A stretch of DNA of 54,237 nucleotides from Alphaproteobacteria bacterium. GTDB taxonomy: Bacteria > Pseudomonadota > Alphaproteobacteria > Micropepsales > Micropepsaceae. Location of the stretch: assembly GCA_015654635.1 (NCBI GenBank), contig JAATGP010000027.1, positions 1-54,237 of the forward strand. Reading direction: 5' to 3'. Made by a program: the position numbers and the translations under genes. Shown one piece after another: positions 44,942 through 53,372 of this stretch; the first letter of the stretch is position 1; each line of letters opens with the position of its first letter. A model generated the notes under the pieces. That model saw nothing but the letters and a program-made list of their open reading frames with translations. It did no database searches and was not told the DNA's origin.

Positions 44942-45280
44942 AGTGTGGAAAACGACTTCCTACCAATGCGTTGCTATTGGTGCGCACATTGCGCTGGTAC
45001 GGTGCACATTGCTGGATCGCTGAAAAACCGAAGCAAAAACAACCAACCGACCGCCGCGCACCTTGCGCGCTTTTATCTCGCCCTCGCTCGGTTGGATTCT
45101 GCTCTCCGCGTGCCCTCCTTCTCATTTGTTCGAAATGGCGCGCGGCACTTCGCCGGAGCGCGCTGCCCCTTGCCTGCGTTGTCTTGGCCCGCAGGGCAGA
45201 GAAATTCCGCTGCCGTTCGACCGGAGCAGGGCCCATGTTCGGTGGTTGTGACGGGCTCTGACAACTGAGCAATCGCGCTG
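44942..45280. other. Intergenic region between relaxase and lytic transglycosylase, possible oriT
   Basis: No gene is supported here. At 44962-44981 there is an inverted repeat ACCAAT-N8-ATTGGT, followed by an imperfect direct repeat GGTGCGCACATTGCGCTGG (44979-44997) and GGTGCACATTGCTGG (45001-45015). Such repeats immediately upstream of a relaxase gene are the usual position and style of an oriT. The exact nick site cannot be assigned. Confidence 0.5.
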
Positions 45281-46009
45281 TCATGGTTTGTGCTCGACCG
45301 TTGAAAGCACGACGAACAACCCGTCAGAGCGCGGCGCGATGGCGGTTGGTGTGTGGTCCGGTGTCTGTCGAGTCGCGATCCGACTGGCGGTCTCTGTGCT
45401 CGCCAAGTGCACGGCGAAAAGCGGCGCGCGGGTCCATGCATTTGAATCGAAGGCCATCGCCGAGGCCGGCATTCTCTCTTCACCGCCGCTGAGAAGTGGG
45501 AGAAGTTCGCGGACATAGGCTTGCGTCTCTGGCGGCAGTGGCCGGTGGCGGTCGCGATAATCCTCGTAGCGGCCCGGCCCCGCATGATAGGCAGCGAGAA
45601 AGCCCGGCGATCCATAGCGATCGTGCATTTCGCGCAAGTAGGCGACACCGGCCAGAATGTTGTCGTGTGGATCAAAAGGATCGTGGCCGAGACCATACCG
45701 GGCGCTGAGCTCGGCCCAGGTCTTGGGCATGATCTGCATCAATCCCATAGCCCCTTTGGGCGAGAGCGCGTGGCGATCGCCGCCGCTTTCGACGCGCATG
45801 ATCGCCTGAACCCAGGCAATCGGGATGCCAAAACGCTGCGCCGCTTCTGCCATGGGAGCGGCGTAAGGATCGCTTTCGACCGCAGCCATGGCCGGTGCAC
45901 TTTCTACGTGGAGTGCAGCGACGAGAGCGCAGACCCGCAGCATCGCCAGGAGCGGCCGGACACTTACGCAAATGCTCAACTGGCCTCGTCGGCGATACGA
46001 GCCTGCCAT
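45281..46009 (-). CDS. Lytic transglycosylase of the transfer system
   Basis: A 242-residue exported muramidase-like protein. A basic N-terminus and hydrophobic signal (LLAMLRVCALVAALHVESA) precede an SLT domain with the catalytic Glu in AIMRVESGGD, then GAMGLMQIMPKTWAEL and AAYHAGPGRYEDY. It opens the peptidoglycan for the transfer channel. The open frame extends 75 codons further upstream through repeats, so the ATG at 46009 is preferred. A Ser/Arg-rich tail follows the domain. Confidence 0.9.
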   Translation of the reverse strand: MAGSYRRRGQLSICVSVRPLLAMLRVCALVAALHVESAPAMAAVESDPYAAPMAEAAQRFGIPIAWVQAIMRVESGGDRHALSPKGAMGLMQIMPKTWAELSARYGLGHDPFDPHDNILAGVAYLREMHDRYGSPGFLAAYHAGPGRYEDYRDRHRPLPPETQAYVRELLPLLSGGEERMPASAMAFDSNAWTRAPLFAVHLASTETASRIATRQTPDHTPTAIAPRSDGLFVVLSTVEHKP

Positions 46010-46019
46010 CGTGCTCGCC

Positions 46020-46061
46020 GCCGTCAAGGGCAAGGCGCCAGCCGTCAAGGGCAAGGCGCCA
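46020..46061. repeat. Tandem 21-bp duplication
   Basis: Two perfect consecutive copies of a 21-bp unit beginning GCCGTCAAGGG (46020-46040 and 46041-46061), just upstream of the lytic transglycosylase start. It is probably a replication-slippage product. Confidence 0.85.
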
Positions 46062-46079
46062 GCGCCGACCGATGGCCGC

Positions 46080-46098
46080 CCCCGGATCAAGTCCGGGG
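46080..46098. repeat. REP-like palindrome
   Basis: CCCCGGA-TCAAG-TCCGGGG is a perfect 7-bp inverted repeat with a 5-nt loop. This sequence type is dispersed in intergenic regions of many alphaproteobacterial genomes; only this copy was noticed in the window. Confidence 0.7.
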
Positions 46099-46238
46099 CA
46101 GGCCCTTGACCGCGTCTGCGCGCGATGGCTTTGGGGCCGTCGAGCGGGACGAAGGGATGAGACGGTCTTCCCGTGAACAAAGGGATGACCTTTTGAAAGA
46201 CCGTCAAGCGCACGATCGGGCCAGCGTTTTGCATGACA

Positions 46239-46574
46239 TCAGTCCCGTTCGTTGCGCTTGGGCGGACGGTTCCAGGTCAGGATCCAGATCGCTTTGCTCT
46301 CACCCGATTGAAAGAGGTTGGCGCGGATCGGCTGGGCCAGTGTGGGATCGTCGATAACGAGTGAGACGTAGTCACCGGCCTTTTCGCCGGACCGTTTCCA
46401 GCCGGCGCCAATCTCGGGACCGTCGGCGGCGCCAAGATGGATGCGATAGTCCGGCGCGTTCTCGGCATCGGATGGATCGGCGGGAACAATGGTGAGTTCG
46501 CGGTAGATGGTGAGTGTTTGAATACGTCCGGTGAAGGTGGACTTTTCCCGAGTAAATTGACCGATATGTGCCAT
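46239..46574 (-). CDS. DUF736 family protein
   Basis: A 111-residue protein of the DUF736 family: MAHIGQFTREKSTFTGRIQT at the start, VPADPSDAENAPDYRIHLG in the middle, and WKRSGEKAGDYVSLVIDDP with a hydrophobic end. The family occurs almost only in plasmids and integrative elements next to conjugation genes; its function is unknown. A second, divergent copy is encoded at 50438-50767. It follows the TraF peptidase gene, and the ATG at 46574 has a GGAGA site upstream. Confidence 0.9.
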   Translation of the reverse strand: MAHIGQFTREKSTFTGRIQTLTIYRELTIVPADPSDAENAPDYRIHLGAADGPEIGAGWKRSGEKAGDYVSLVIDDPTLAQPIRANLFQSGESKAIWILTWNRPPKRNERD

Positions 46575-46609
46575 AGGAAGTCTCCGTGGTTGGCAGGTTG
46601 AGGGCGAGG

Positions 46610-47155
46610 TCAATGGGGCCTTGCATGCCAGGCGAAGCGGCCATCGCCGGTGTCATCCGTCCAAAGGGGAATCGCGCGGGCGACGATCGCGGTAACAGGA
46701 AATGTGCCGAAATAGCGTCCATCCAGGCTGGCAGGGACTGTCGGGTTCATCAGGAAGACTTCAGTGGACTGAAGCCGGTGGCAGCCCTGCCAGTACGGCA
46801 GCGGACGCCCAAGATGGTCGCGGATTTTCGCCGTCCCCATAGGGACGTGATCGATGGTAATGGCGTTGCCAAGCCGACAAATGGTGCTCGGCGGCAATGC
46901 GCTCACCTGCTTCAGCAGCAACACGCCCTTCGGCAAAAAGCCGCCAGCGGCAAGATAGTGCGCGATGGGGTCTGGCGGGCGCACGGCGACCAGTTCCTCG
47001 ATGTGGAGATGGCGTATCGGCCGCAGAACATAGAGCCCGGTAGGCGCGCTCGCAGTTGCGTTCCAAATAAAGCGAGGCGCCGGGTGGACGAACGCCAGGC
47101 CACCGGCCGCCAGCATGACGAAATACGTCGCCATCACATAACCGAAGCGGGTCAT
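46610..47155 (-). CDS. traF: TraF-type S26 signal peptidase
   Basis: A 181-residue membrane-anchored peptidase. One N-terminal membrane segment (YVMATYFVMLAAGGLAFV) precedes the S26 domain, with the catalytic Ser in NATASAPTGLY and the Lys in GVLLLKQVSALPP. In RP4-like systems TraF matures and cyclises the pilin TrbC. No trbC is present here, so its substrate in this element is unclear. It overlaps the DUF2840 gene by 4 bp. The ATG at 47155 is used because the longer frame lies inside that gene. Confidence 0.88.
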   Translation of the reverse strand: MTRFGYVMATYFVMLAAGGLAFVHPAPRFIWNATASAPTGLYVLRPIRHLHIEELVAVRPPDPIAHYLAAGGFLPKGVLLLKQVSALPPSTICRLGNAITIDHVPMGTAKIRDHLGRPLPYWQGCHRLQSTEVFLMNPTVPASLDGRYFGTFPVTAIVARAIPLWTDDTGDGRFAWHARPH

Positions 47156-47646
47156 GATGTGACCCTCCGGCGCTTCAGCCAAGCTGCATGTTGCTCGCGT
47201 GTGTAGTGGCGCGGCGCGTGGCCTGCAGCGACGCGATTGTGGAGTTGGCGCCAATAGTCCGGGGCGACATCAGCCGGATTGATGCGGAGCGCCTCAATGC
47301 TGTCGATCTCCTGTTGCACGCGTTCGACTGTTGGCCAGTTGTCGGCACGGAGGAGGATTTCGCCGCCGGGACTCACGCAAGGCAGTGTCTGAAAGCGTTC
47401 GCCGGGCGATACCGCGCGCACGATGTCGAGGTGCGAGACGATCGTGCCGTAGTCGTTTGAAGCCCAGCGGACAAGTGCGAAGATGGAACCGGGTTTGAAG
47501 CTGGATACGCTGCGCTGACGATCCAGAATCGCCTTCTCGACCGGGCGACCAAATCGCAGCCAATGCTCTAATTTCTGCTCGATCCATATGAGTTCGACAT
47601 GCGTGAGCGGTTGCTGCTCTGAGGGCTGCTGTTCGGTGCGGTTCAT
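47152..47646 (-). CDS. DUF2840 family protein
   Basis: A 164-residue protein starting MNRTEQQPSEQQPLTHVELI and containing FGRPVEKAILDRQRSVSSF, FALVRWASNDYGTIVSHLDI and a basic C-terminus (REQHAAWLKRRRV). It fits DUF2840, known only from conjugative and integrative elements beside TraF and DUF736. The function is unknown. Overlaps both neighbours by 4 bp. Confidence 0.88.
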   Translation of the reverse strand: MNRTEQQPSEQQPLTHVELIWIEQKLEHWLRFGRPVEKAILDRQRSVSSFKPGSIFALVRWASNDYGTIVSHLDIVRAVSPGERFQTLPCVSPGGEILLRADNWPTVERVQQEIDSIEALRINPADVAPDYWRQLHNRVAAGHAPRHYTREQHAAWLKRRRVTS

Positions 47647-47894
47647 GAGGGTTCTCCGATGTCGGGGAACTCGCGCGCCAGAAGTGCGCGCAGCATGTCG
47701 CCGACCGTTATTCCGCGCCGGAAGGCGGCGAGCTTGATGCGGCTGCGCTGCATGAGCGTGACATCGATCGTCAGCCGGGCGGGGAAGGGCGAGGCATTAT
47801 CGCCACAGGACGTCGAAGCATTGTTGGGTTTGATCGCGCGCTCATCAGCGTCAGGTCGGTCCGTCAAGCCGCGTTTGTTGGCGTCTTCGCTCAT
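47643..47894 (-). CDS. Small RHH-like protein of the element
   Basis: An 83-residue protein with a disordered polar N-terminal half and a C-terminal strand-helix-helix (PARLTIDVTLMQRSRIKLAA, then FRRGITVGDMLRALLAREF) like ParG/RHH partition partners. In related elements it follows a ParA ATPase gene, which is not found here. It overlaps the neighbours on both sides. Confidence 0.75.
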   Translation of the reverse strand: MSEDANKRGLTDRPDADERAIKPNNASTSCGDNASPFPARLTIDVTLMQRSRIKLAAFRRGITVGDMLRALLAREFPDIGEPS

Positions 47895-48226
47895 GGCGTG
47901 CCTGCCCTGTCGAAAGGTAGCACACCTGTGATGCGGGGCCGCGCGCGCTCGGCTATCTCGGCATCGAACTCACAGCTGACATAGCGGCGGGAGATGCGCG
48001 CAAGCATCGCTACCTCGTCCCGGCCGTGTTTAGGCTGAACGAGGATGCGCACCAAGTTGGCGGCGGGATGGACCGAGCGTGTCAGTGCGGGGTGCCGAGC
48101 CTCGGCAAGTGAGACGAAGAGGCGTTTCGTCAGGTTGTGCTGCTCACCCCGGCAGGTGTCGCCGGCTACCGCGACGAACACGTCGCGCTTGCTTCGCACG
48201 TTCGGCATTATGGGACGGTGAAGCAT
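47891..48226 (-). CDS. Unrecognised ORF of the element
   Basis: A 111-codon frame, ATG at 48226 or 48208 (MPNVRSKRD). It is basic, without membrane segments; RILVQPKHGRDEVAMLARIS and RPRITGVLPFDRAG are its most distinctive parts. I do not recognise a family. It occupies the place where related elements carry parA, but no Walker motif is present. It overlaps the RHH gene by 4 bp, which supports that it is translated. Confidence 0.5.
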   Translation of the reverse strand: MLHRPIMPNVRSKRDVFVAVAGDTCRGEQHNLTKRLFVSLAEARHPALTRSVHPAANLVRILVQPKHGRDEVAMLARISRRYVSCEFDAEIAERARPRITGVLPFDRAGTP

Positions 48227-48240
48227 GGTTCAATCTCACT

Positions 48241-48492
48241 TCAGCGGCTTGGATGACCGGCTGCGCGCGCGGCGACATAGCGCGGGTCGGAGGTCGAGCG
48301 ACAAGCGGCCTGGTCGGCCCAAGCTTCGAGATCGTCGACCGCGTAGACCACGCGGCCGCCGAGCTTGCGGAAGGTCGGACCACTGCCGTGGCAGCGGTAT
48401 TTTTCGAGCGTGCGCGGAGAAAGGCCAAGAATGCGCGCGGCTTCATGCGTTCTGACGTAGCGCGCGGCGAACGGTGCAAGCTTATCGGGCAT
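48241..48492 (-). CDS. Excisionase/AlpA-like helix-turn-helix protein
   Basis: An 83-residue protein with a MerR-like HTH_17 domain: RYVRTHEAARILGLSPRTLE, then KYRCHGSGPTFRKLGGRVVY and YAVDDLEAWADQA. Such proteins regulate or direct excision of integrative elements. It is the first gene of the run that continues to the lytic transglycosylase, separated by 14 bp from the ORF downstream. Confidence 0.88.
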   Translation of the reverse strand: MPDKLAPFAARYVRTHEAARILGLSPRTLEKYRCHGSGPTFRKLGGRVVYAVDDLEAWADQAACRSTSDPRYVAARAAGHPSR

Positions 48493-48652
48493 TGGAAGTC
48501 TCCGTATTGATCCGAAGCACCGCAGCCAAAGCGCGGCGTGTCGGGATCACAGTGGCGGAGAAATCAGGCGTTGAGGGTGGACGAAGATTGGCCGGACATG
48601 CGTGTCCCCCTGCGATGGGCGCCGCCGAAAAGACCAGTGCGAGAAACAGGCG

Positions 48653-49439
48653 TCAGTCTCCGCGCAACAGTTTCAGATAGCCGCCATGGACGTACGCCTT
48701 TGCGTCACTGAGAAGCCGAATCGCTCTACGGCGGGCTGCCGAATCTTTCCATTCGATGGAACGAAGGCCTGCCTGTTTCGAGCGAAGGACCTCGGCGGCC
48801 ACCTCGCGCGGCCCACCGCCGGCACTGCGGATGTCGTGCGCTTGCAGGAGTTGAATAAAGCGCGTTTTCTGCAACGGCGTGAGCCGCAAACCTCGTGGTA
48901 TTGGGCCTGCCGGCTTGCCGCGAAGGCGCCGAACCAGTCGCTGTAAAGCAGCGATCCGCAAATCGATCGAAACATCAAGGGGCAGGACGATGGCGGGACG
49001 GTGCAAAGCGTTGCCACCGTCCGATGCGATTTCAAGACGCCCCTCTGGGGCCTCGATGATGTGTCGATGGCCGACAGCATCGCGGTGCATAGCCGAAATG
49101 GGCGTGAGGATTTTCGGATTGATAGGTTTGACTGTGCCAAAGCCCGGTGGCGCTGCCGTGAGGAGCAATACAGCGGGGGACAGTTCGGGCAGCCAGGAGA
49201 TCGGCTTAGAACCGGTTATGATCTCGGGGTCAAGGGCGAAAGCACAACCCCCAGCGGCGTGCCAGTGCCGCACGCGCTGTGTCGGCATCAACAACGCCTC
49301 GGGAAATCCGTTGGATCGTGCGCTTGTAATCGCGGCGGTAACGAGGATTGCGGCGCAGAAATTCGACGGCGAACTCGGGCCGCTCAAGACGATTGAAGTG
49401 TTCGATCGTCTCCGGTGATCGCCAGAAGGACGTCGGCAT
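48653..49439 (-). pseudogene. DUF6499-DUF2285 regulator with a frameshift
   Basis: The N-terminal part (ATG at 49439) is MPTSFWRSPETIEHFNRLER to ARAALARRWGLCFRP, a DUF6499-type domain ending at a stop at 49230. In the next frame the protein continues as FALDPEIITGSKPISWLPEL and reaches the DUF2285 domain (LRIAALQRLVRRLRGKP, GLRLTPLQKTRF, KAYVHGGYLKLLRG). Related elements have both parts in one protein, so an extra base in the TTT (AAA at 49239-49241) broke it, unless the shift is programmed or a sequencing error. Confidence 0.75.
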
Positions 49440-49597
49440 CAGACCATTCCCTTCCGTTTCTGGTCTCCCACCAATGGGAGCGGCCTTCCACGATCCGGAA
49501 TGTGATAGCCGAAGCTAGCCTTTAAAGTTGCATCACGTATGCTTATTAAGGGTAGAAGTTGTGGCCCGCACCGTCGCCGCAGGGGAATGACCCACTT

Positions 49598-49861
49598 CTA
49601 TTGCAGTCGCGGTTCGAGCAGATGTCTGTAACCTGCCTCGGTCATCCAGCGCGCCCGTGCCAAATGGCTATCATGGACTTTTTTGGCACGCTCCGGCTCC
49701 CGCACGGGATCGATGCCGAAGATCACTTGCACGACCTCGTGCCAATCCGCCCCGTCGGCCTGGGCATCCAACAGTCGAAGGTAGGTTACGAAATGGCATT
49801 CGTCATAGGCGTTGACGCGTTCCGTGACCGGCGGCTGGTCCTCATAAGCCGGCGTTGTCAT
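49598..49861 (-). CDS. Small accessory protein of the element
   Basis: An 87-residue protein with a mostly helical sequence: VNAYDECHFVTYLRLLDAQA, then DWHEVVQVIFGIDP and SHLARARWMTEAGYRHLL. Similar proteins regularly accompany DUF2285 regulators in alphaproteobacterial integrative elements; a helix-turn-helix-like role is likely but not shown. The ATG is at 49861. 158 bp separate it from the frameshifted regulator downstream. Confidence 0.75.
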   Translation of the reverse strand: MTTPAYEDQPPVTERVNAYDECHFVTYLRLLDAQADGADWHEVVQVIFGIDPVREPERAKKVHDSHLARARWMTEAGYRHLLEPRLQ

Positions 49862-50085
49862 GCCGTACCCCCATACAAATTGATGACAATGTCCCCAGGC
49901 TGCTCGTTACAAACTACCGCCGATTTTATGGAAATTCCATGCTCTTTGGCGATGCCAGCGCAGCATCGCGCCATCTTTTCGGATGGGTAAGTAACGAAGT
50001 CACAAATCGTGCAAATAACATATCGGATGTCGAATGGGAACGATCATTCCTGGAACGATAATTCCTCTATAGCTTCCCTTGCGCC

Positions 50086-50307
50086 ATGGATCTCAAAGAG
50101 GTCGTGGCGGTCAATCTGCGTCGGATACGCCATACCAAAAATATGACGCAGGAGGAACTCGCCGACGCTGCCGGATTGAGCATGCGCTATGTCGGCGCGA
50201 TCGAACGCGCCGATGTGTCGGCCAGTGTGACCGTTCTTGGCCAGATTGCCGAGGCGCTGATGATTGAACCTGCGGAGTTGGTTCGCGCCAACCGTCCAAA
50301 GAGATAG
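50086..50307 (+). CDS. XRE-family transcriptional regulator
   Basis: A 73-residue protein that is a single helix-turn-helix: VAVNLRRIRHTKNMTQEELA, DAAGLSMRYVGAIER, then LGQIAEALMIEPAELVRA. It is divergently oriented to the transfer genes on the left, and the 224-bp gap (49862-50085) should hold operators for both. It is likely the master repressor of the element, as in many ICEs (inference). Confidence 0.88.
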   Translation: MDLKEVVAVNLRRIRHTKNMTQEELADAAGLSMRYVGAIERADVSASVTVLGQIAEALMIEPAELVRANRPKR

Positions 50308-50437
50308 GCAGAGCCGTGGCTCGTACATCGCCGTAGCGATGGACGGTCCGAGCTGCCGGGTATCTTTGATATTCGCAGAGGAATTGTGGGGCAAGAAAAC
50401 CCCGCCCGGATCGACCGGGCGGGGCCTTGCACGTGGC

Positions 50438-50767
50438 TTAGTCGCCGCTGCGCCGCCCGCTAGGACGGGACCAGATCAGCGAGTAGCCTTCGCCGTCCTC
50501 ATCGTCGAAGAGGTTGGCGTAGATGGGGGCGTTGAAGCTCGGATCGTCGAGCTTGAGGCCCAGATAGTCGCGGCCCTCGCTGGAGCGCTTGGACCACGCA
50601 GCGCCGATTTCGACTCTGCCAACGAGCACCCGGTGACTGGGGGCGTTCTCGCCGCTGGCGCGGCTGTCGGGGACGATGCGCACGTTCTTGGCCTGGACGC
50701 TGAGGGTGACGATCTCGCCGGTGAATTCGTTCGACGTGGTTTTCTTGAAGGTGCCGATGGTGGCCAT
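50438..50767 (-). CDS. DUF736 family protein, second copy
   Basis: A 109-residue DUF736 protein: MATIGTFKKTTSNEFTGEIV, VRIVPDSRASGENAPSHRVL, WSKRSSEGRDYLGLKLDDPS, then YSLIWSRPSGRR. It is clearly related to, but diverged from, the copy at 46239-46574. The ATG at 50767 lies after a GGAGA site. Isolated from other genes by long gaps on its upstream side. Confidence 0.9.
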   Translation of the reverse strand: MATIGTFKKTTSNEFTGEIVTLSVQAKNVRIVPDSRASGENAPSHRVLVGRVEIGAAWSKRSSEGRDYLGLKLDDPSFNAPIYANLFDDEDGEGYSLIWSRPSGRRSGD

Positions 50768-51387
50768 TTTGAAATCTCCGTTTTTTGCGTTTTCGAGCCC
50801 GCACCATGCGGCCTCGATGGCGATCAAAAGGCCGAAGGCGACCGGCGCCGCATCGCTCGCGACCGGAGCAAAGCGAAGGATGGCGCGAACGCGAGTTTCT
50901 TGGTTCCGCGAGGAATGGGCGACCCCGGGGTCCCTACGGGACATGTCCCGTGGGGTGGGATGCCCAGGGGAAGAAAGTCGTGGGCGCGCCGTTGCGGCAT
51001 AGGCGGTCGAGGCTTCAGCCGGCCTTCGGCCAGATCAGGCCATCAAAGAGGCGCGATTGGTGCGCTCGGTAACGGACTGAGAACGGAGATGATGGCGCCC
51101 GTCGCGTCACCGGCAAGATGACATGATCGATCCCCACCGGTTTCGTCTCTCCACAAAGGCAGGATGTGACGCGCTTCGTCCTTCACCGCTTCTCACCGCG
51201 GAATGCCTGTCACCGGGTGCTGGTTGGTTCGTCATGACCGAGGAGGTCTCAAGTTCATCGCTCCCGCGGAACCGCACGGATTGAGGCGCTCTACGATCCG
51301 ACGTTACGCCCCCATTTCATCTCGCTGACGATGAGGCTGGTACGCGTATCGTATGTTCTGGTCTTCCAGCGGCGAACCAATGAACAG
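50768..51387. other. Gene-free stretch
   Basis: 620 bp without a supported gene. Long plus-strand frames here are antisense shadows. GC-rich, with several short palindromes such as CGGGACATGTCCCG near 50937-50950, which may be regulatory. Confidence 0.45.
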
Positions 51388-51828
51388 TCAGGCACGCGCA
51401 AGGCCCTGGCCGGACGGGACGGCGCCAGCCATTGCCACAACGCGCTGGAATGCCGTGATCCCAACGGCAACTGCGCCGATGACCGAGAAGACGATCTGCC
51501 ATGTCTCGGATGGCATCATGTATTTCACGATGCCATGGGTGGCGTAGTAACCGGCAATTGCCGCAGGCGCGACGAAGGCGAGCGCGATCAGCAGCCGTGC
51601 CCAAAGCGGGCGAACAAAGATGAGGAGAACTTGGCCGATACCGAGCGTAAGGCCCGCGCCGACGAAACCGACGAGGATCGCGCCGAGCCATCCGGCCCCC
51701 GTGTGATAGGCCCAGGTGCCGAAGATGATACCGGCAAGGAAGGGTAGGGCGTAGACGGCGAGCGTGAAGAGCAGCCAGCAAAGGACGCCAATGGCTGCGA
51801 TGGACAGAAAAATGCCGAGAATGATCAT
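51388..51828 (-). CDS. Polytopic membrane protein of the element
   Basis: A 146-residue protein with four to five membrane segments: MIILGIFLSIAAIGVLCWLL, LAVYALPFLAGIIFG, LVGFVGAGLTLGIGQVLLIF, ARLLIALAFVAPAAIAGYYA, and FSVIGAVAVGITAFQRVV. The ATG at 51828 follows a GGAGACACC site. A family of such proteins occurs in alphaproteobacterial integrative elements; the function is unknown. Confidence 0.8.
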   Translation of the reverse strand: MIILGIFLSIAAIGVLCWLLFTLAVYALPFLAGIIFGTWAYHTGAGWLGAILVGFVGAGLTLGIGQVLLIFVRPLWARLLIALAFVAPAAIAGYYATHGIVKYMMPSETWQIVFSVIGAVAVGITAFQRVVAMAGAVPSGQGLARA

Positions 51829-52134
51829 GGTGGTGTCTCCGTAAACAAAGTTCTGACGGCCTGCGCCTTCCACCACCACCACGGCGCAAAATGGAGGATA
51901 GCAAAAGACGTGCGGGAGTGGGAGTGGAAATTGGAAAAGCTTCCGTGACGAGCGCAGCAAACGTCGCTCCGCTATGGGGCGAGGGGTGTCGCAAACGCTC
52001 GCGGCGTCGTGACTGCCGTTTTCGGCAGCGTCGGGCAGCCCCTAATACGATCAAGCGGCAGAGGGCGAAGAGCGCGCGCAATGAAAGGCGCTCTCCGGCC
52101 AGACGTGCCGCTGTTGCGGAATGGAAGACGGCGC
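51829..52134. other. Intergenic stretch
   Basis: About 300 bp between the membrane protein and the DUF2493 gene with no supported gene. Nothing distinctive is seen. Confidence 0.4.
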
Positions 52135-53055
52135 TTATGCGCCGCCGAATTTCCACACCGGGATGCCGAGCTTTTTTGCCTTATCGGCGAGATTGCCCTG
52201 GATACCGGTGCCGGGGAAAACCAGGACGCCGATCGGCAGCACGTCGAGTATCGCGTCGTTGCGCTTGAATGGCGCGGCCTTGGCGTGCTTGCCCCAATCG
52301 GGCTTGAAGGCGATCTGCGGAACCTTGCGGGTATCGGCCCATTTGGCAGCAATCCGTTCGGCGCCTTTGGGTGATCCACCGTGCAGTAACACCATGTCCG
52401 GGTGCTTGGTGTGGACTTGATCAAGCTTGGCCCAGACCAAATTGTAATCGTTGAAGTCGAGTCCGCCGGTTAGGGCGATCTTCGGTCCGGTGGGAATGAA
52501 CACCTGGTTGTCGGTACGCTTCTTCGCGGCGAGGAAGTCACGGCTGTCGATCATCGCAGCGGTGAGACCCCGGTGATTGACCATGGAGCCGGTGCGGGGG
52601 CGCCAGCTTGAGCCGGTGTGATGCTCGAAGTGCGTGGCGGCCTGGTCGCGCATCAGCTCGAAAGCATCGCGGCGCTCGATCAAGGTCTGCCCCTCGGCGG
52701 TGAGGCGCTCGAGTTCGACGGATTTCACCTCGCTGCCGTCCTGTTCCAGTTGAGAGCGGTGTTGCGCCAGCTCGTTGTCGTCGAGGGCGCGCTCGATCCG
52801 GTCGGTGGCGCGATGGAACACGTTTGCCATCGACCAGAGCAGGTCTTCGAGGTCGGGTTCGAGGCGGGTATCGTTCAGCGCCGAGATGAGGGCATCGAAG
52901 ATGTCGGCGATGGCCCCGGCGATATGATCGCCATCGGGAAGCGGCCGGGGATCGGGTTCGTCCTGGAAGGGACGATAGCCGTAAAGCTGGAGCTCTTGCA
53001 AAATCTGGTGGGTGGGGGAAGAGCTGTGGTGCGGTTCGTCGTTGTGTCCGTGCAT
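52135..53055 (-). CDS. DUF2493 (SLOG-type) domain protein
   Basis: A 306-residue protein from the ATG at 53055 (MHGHNDEPHHSSSPTHQILQ). The N-terminal two thirds are helical; the C-terminal third is a Rossmann-like DUF2493 domain: IALTGGLDFNDYNLVWAKLD, DMVLLHGGSPKGAERIAAKW, GVLVFPGTGIQGNLADKAKK. SLOG-fold domains bind nucleotides or related ligands. The family is typical of plasmids and ICEs. The longer upstream frame is not used. Confidence 0.88.
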   Translation of the reverse strand: MHGHNDEPHHSSSPTHQILQELQLYGYRPFQDEPDPRPLPDGDHIAGAIADIFDALISALNDTRLEPDLEDLLWSMANVFHRATDRIERALDDNELAQHRSQLEQDGSEVKSVELERLTAEGQTLIERRDAFELMRDQAATHFEHHTGSSWRPRTGSMVNHRGLTAAMIDSRDFLAAKKRTDNQVFIPTGPKIALTGGLDFNDYNLVWAKLDQVHTKHPDMVLLHGGSPKGAERIAAKWADTRKVPQIAFKPDWGKHAKAAPFKRNDAILDVLPIGVLVFPGTGIQGNLADKAKKLGIPVWKFGGA

Positions 53056-53372
53056 GGGATGCTCCGTCGGTTGAGCCGCGACGCCCGCGGCCTTCATGGC
53101 GACGAAGCCCACGGGCGGGCCGAACCGGCACCCGAGAGCGAAGCGAAGGGCCGAAGCGCTAGCGGAGGATGGCGAAGGCCGGCTATTTTGTTTCGCGATG
53201 GAACGGCGGGCTTGCCCGCCGACGGAAAATAGTCGGCCGTAGCCATTGCCGGGGCGGACCGCTTGTGGGCCGATCGCCCTCTTGAAGGCCAAGGCGCGGG
53301 TCTCTTTCCGACGCGTGAACGCATCCCGTCGGGCATGATGACGCCCGTCCTCAGCGCCTTCTTCGCTCCCGG
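53056..53372. other. Intergenic stretch
   Basis: 317 bp with no supported gene, between the DUF2493 gene and the Toprim gene. A GC-rich sequence with no clear terminator. Confidence 0.4.

Noticed and set aside
50264..51121. 285-codon plus-strand frame over the second DUF736 gene
   Set aside because: Antisense shadow of the DUF736 gene and its GC-rich upstream region; no protein features.
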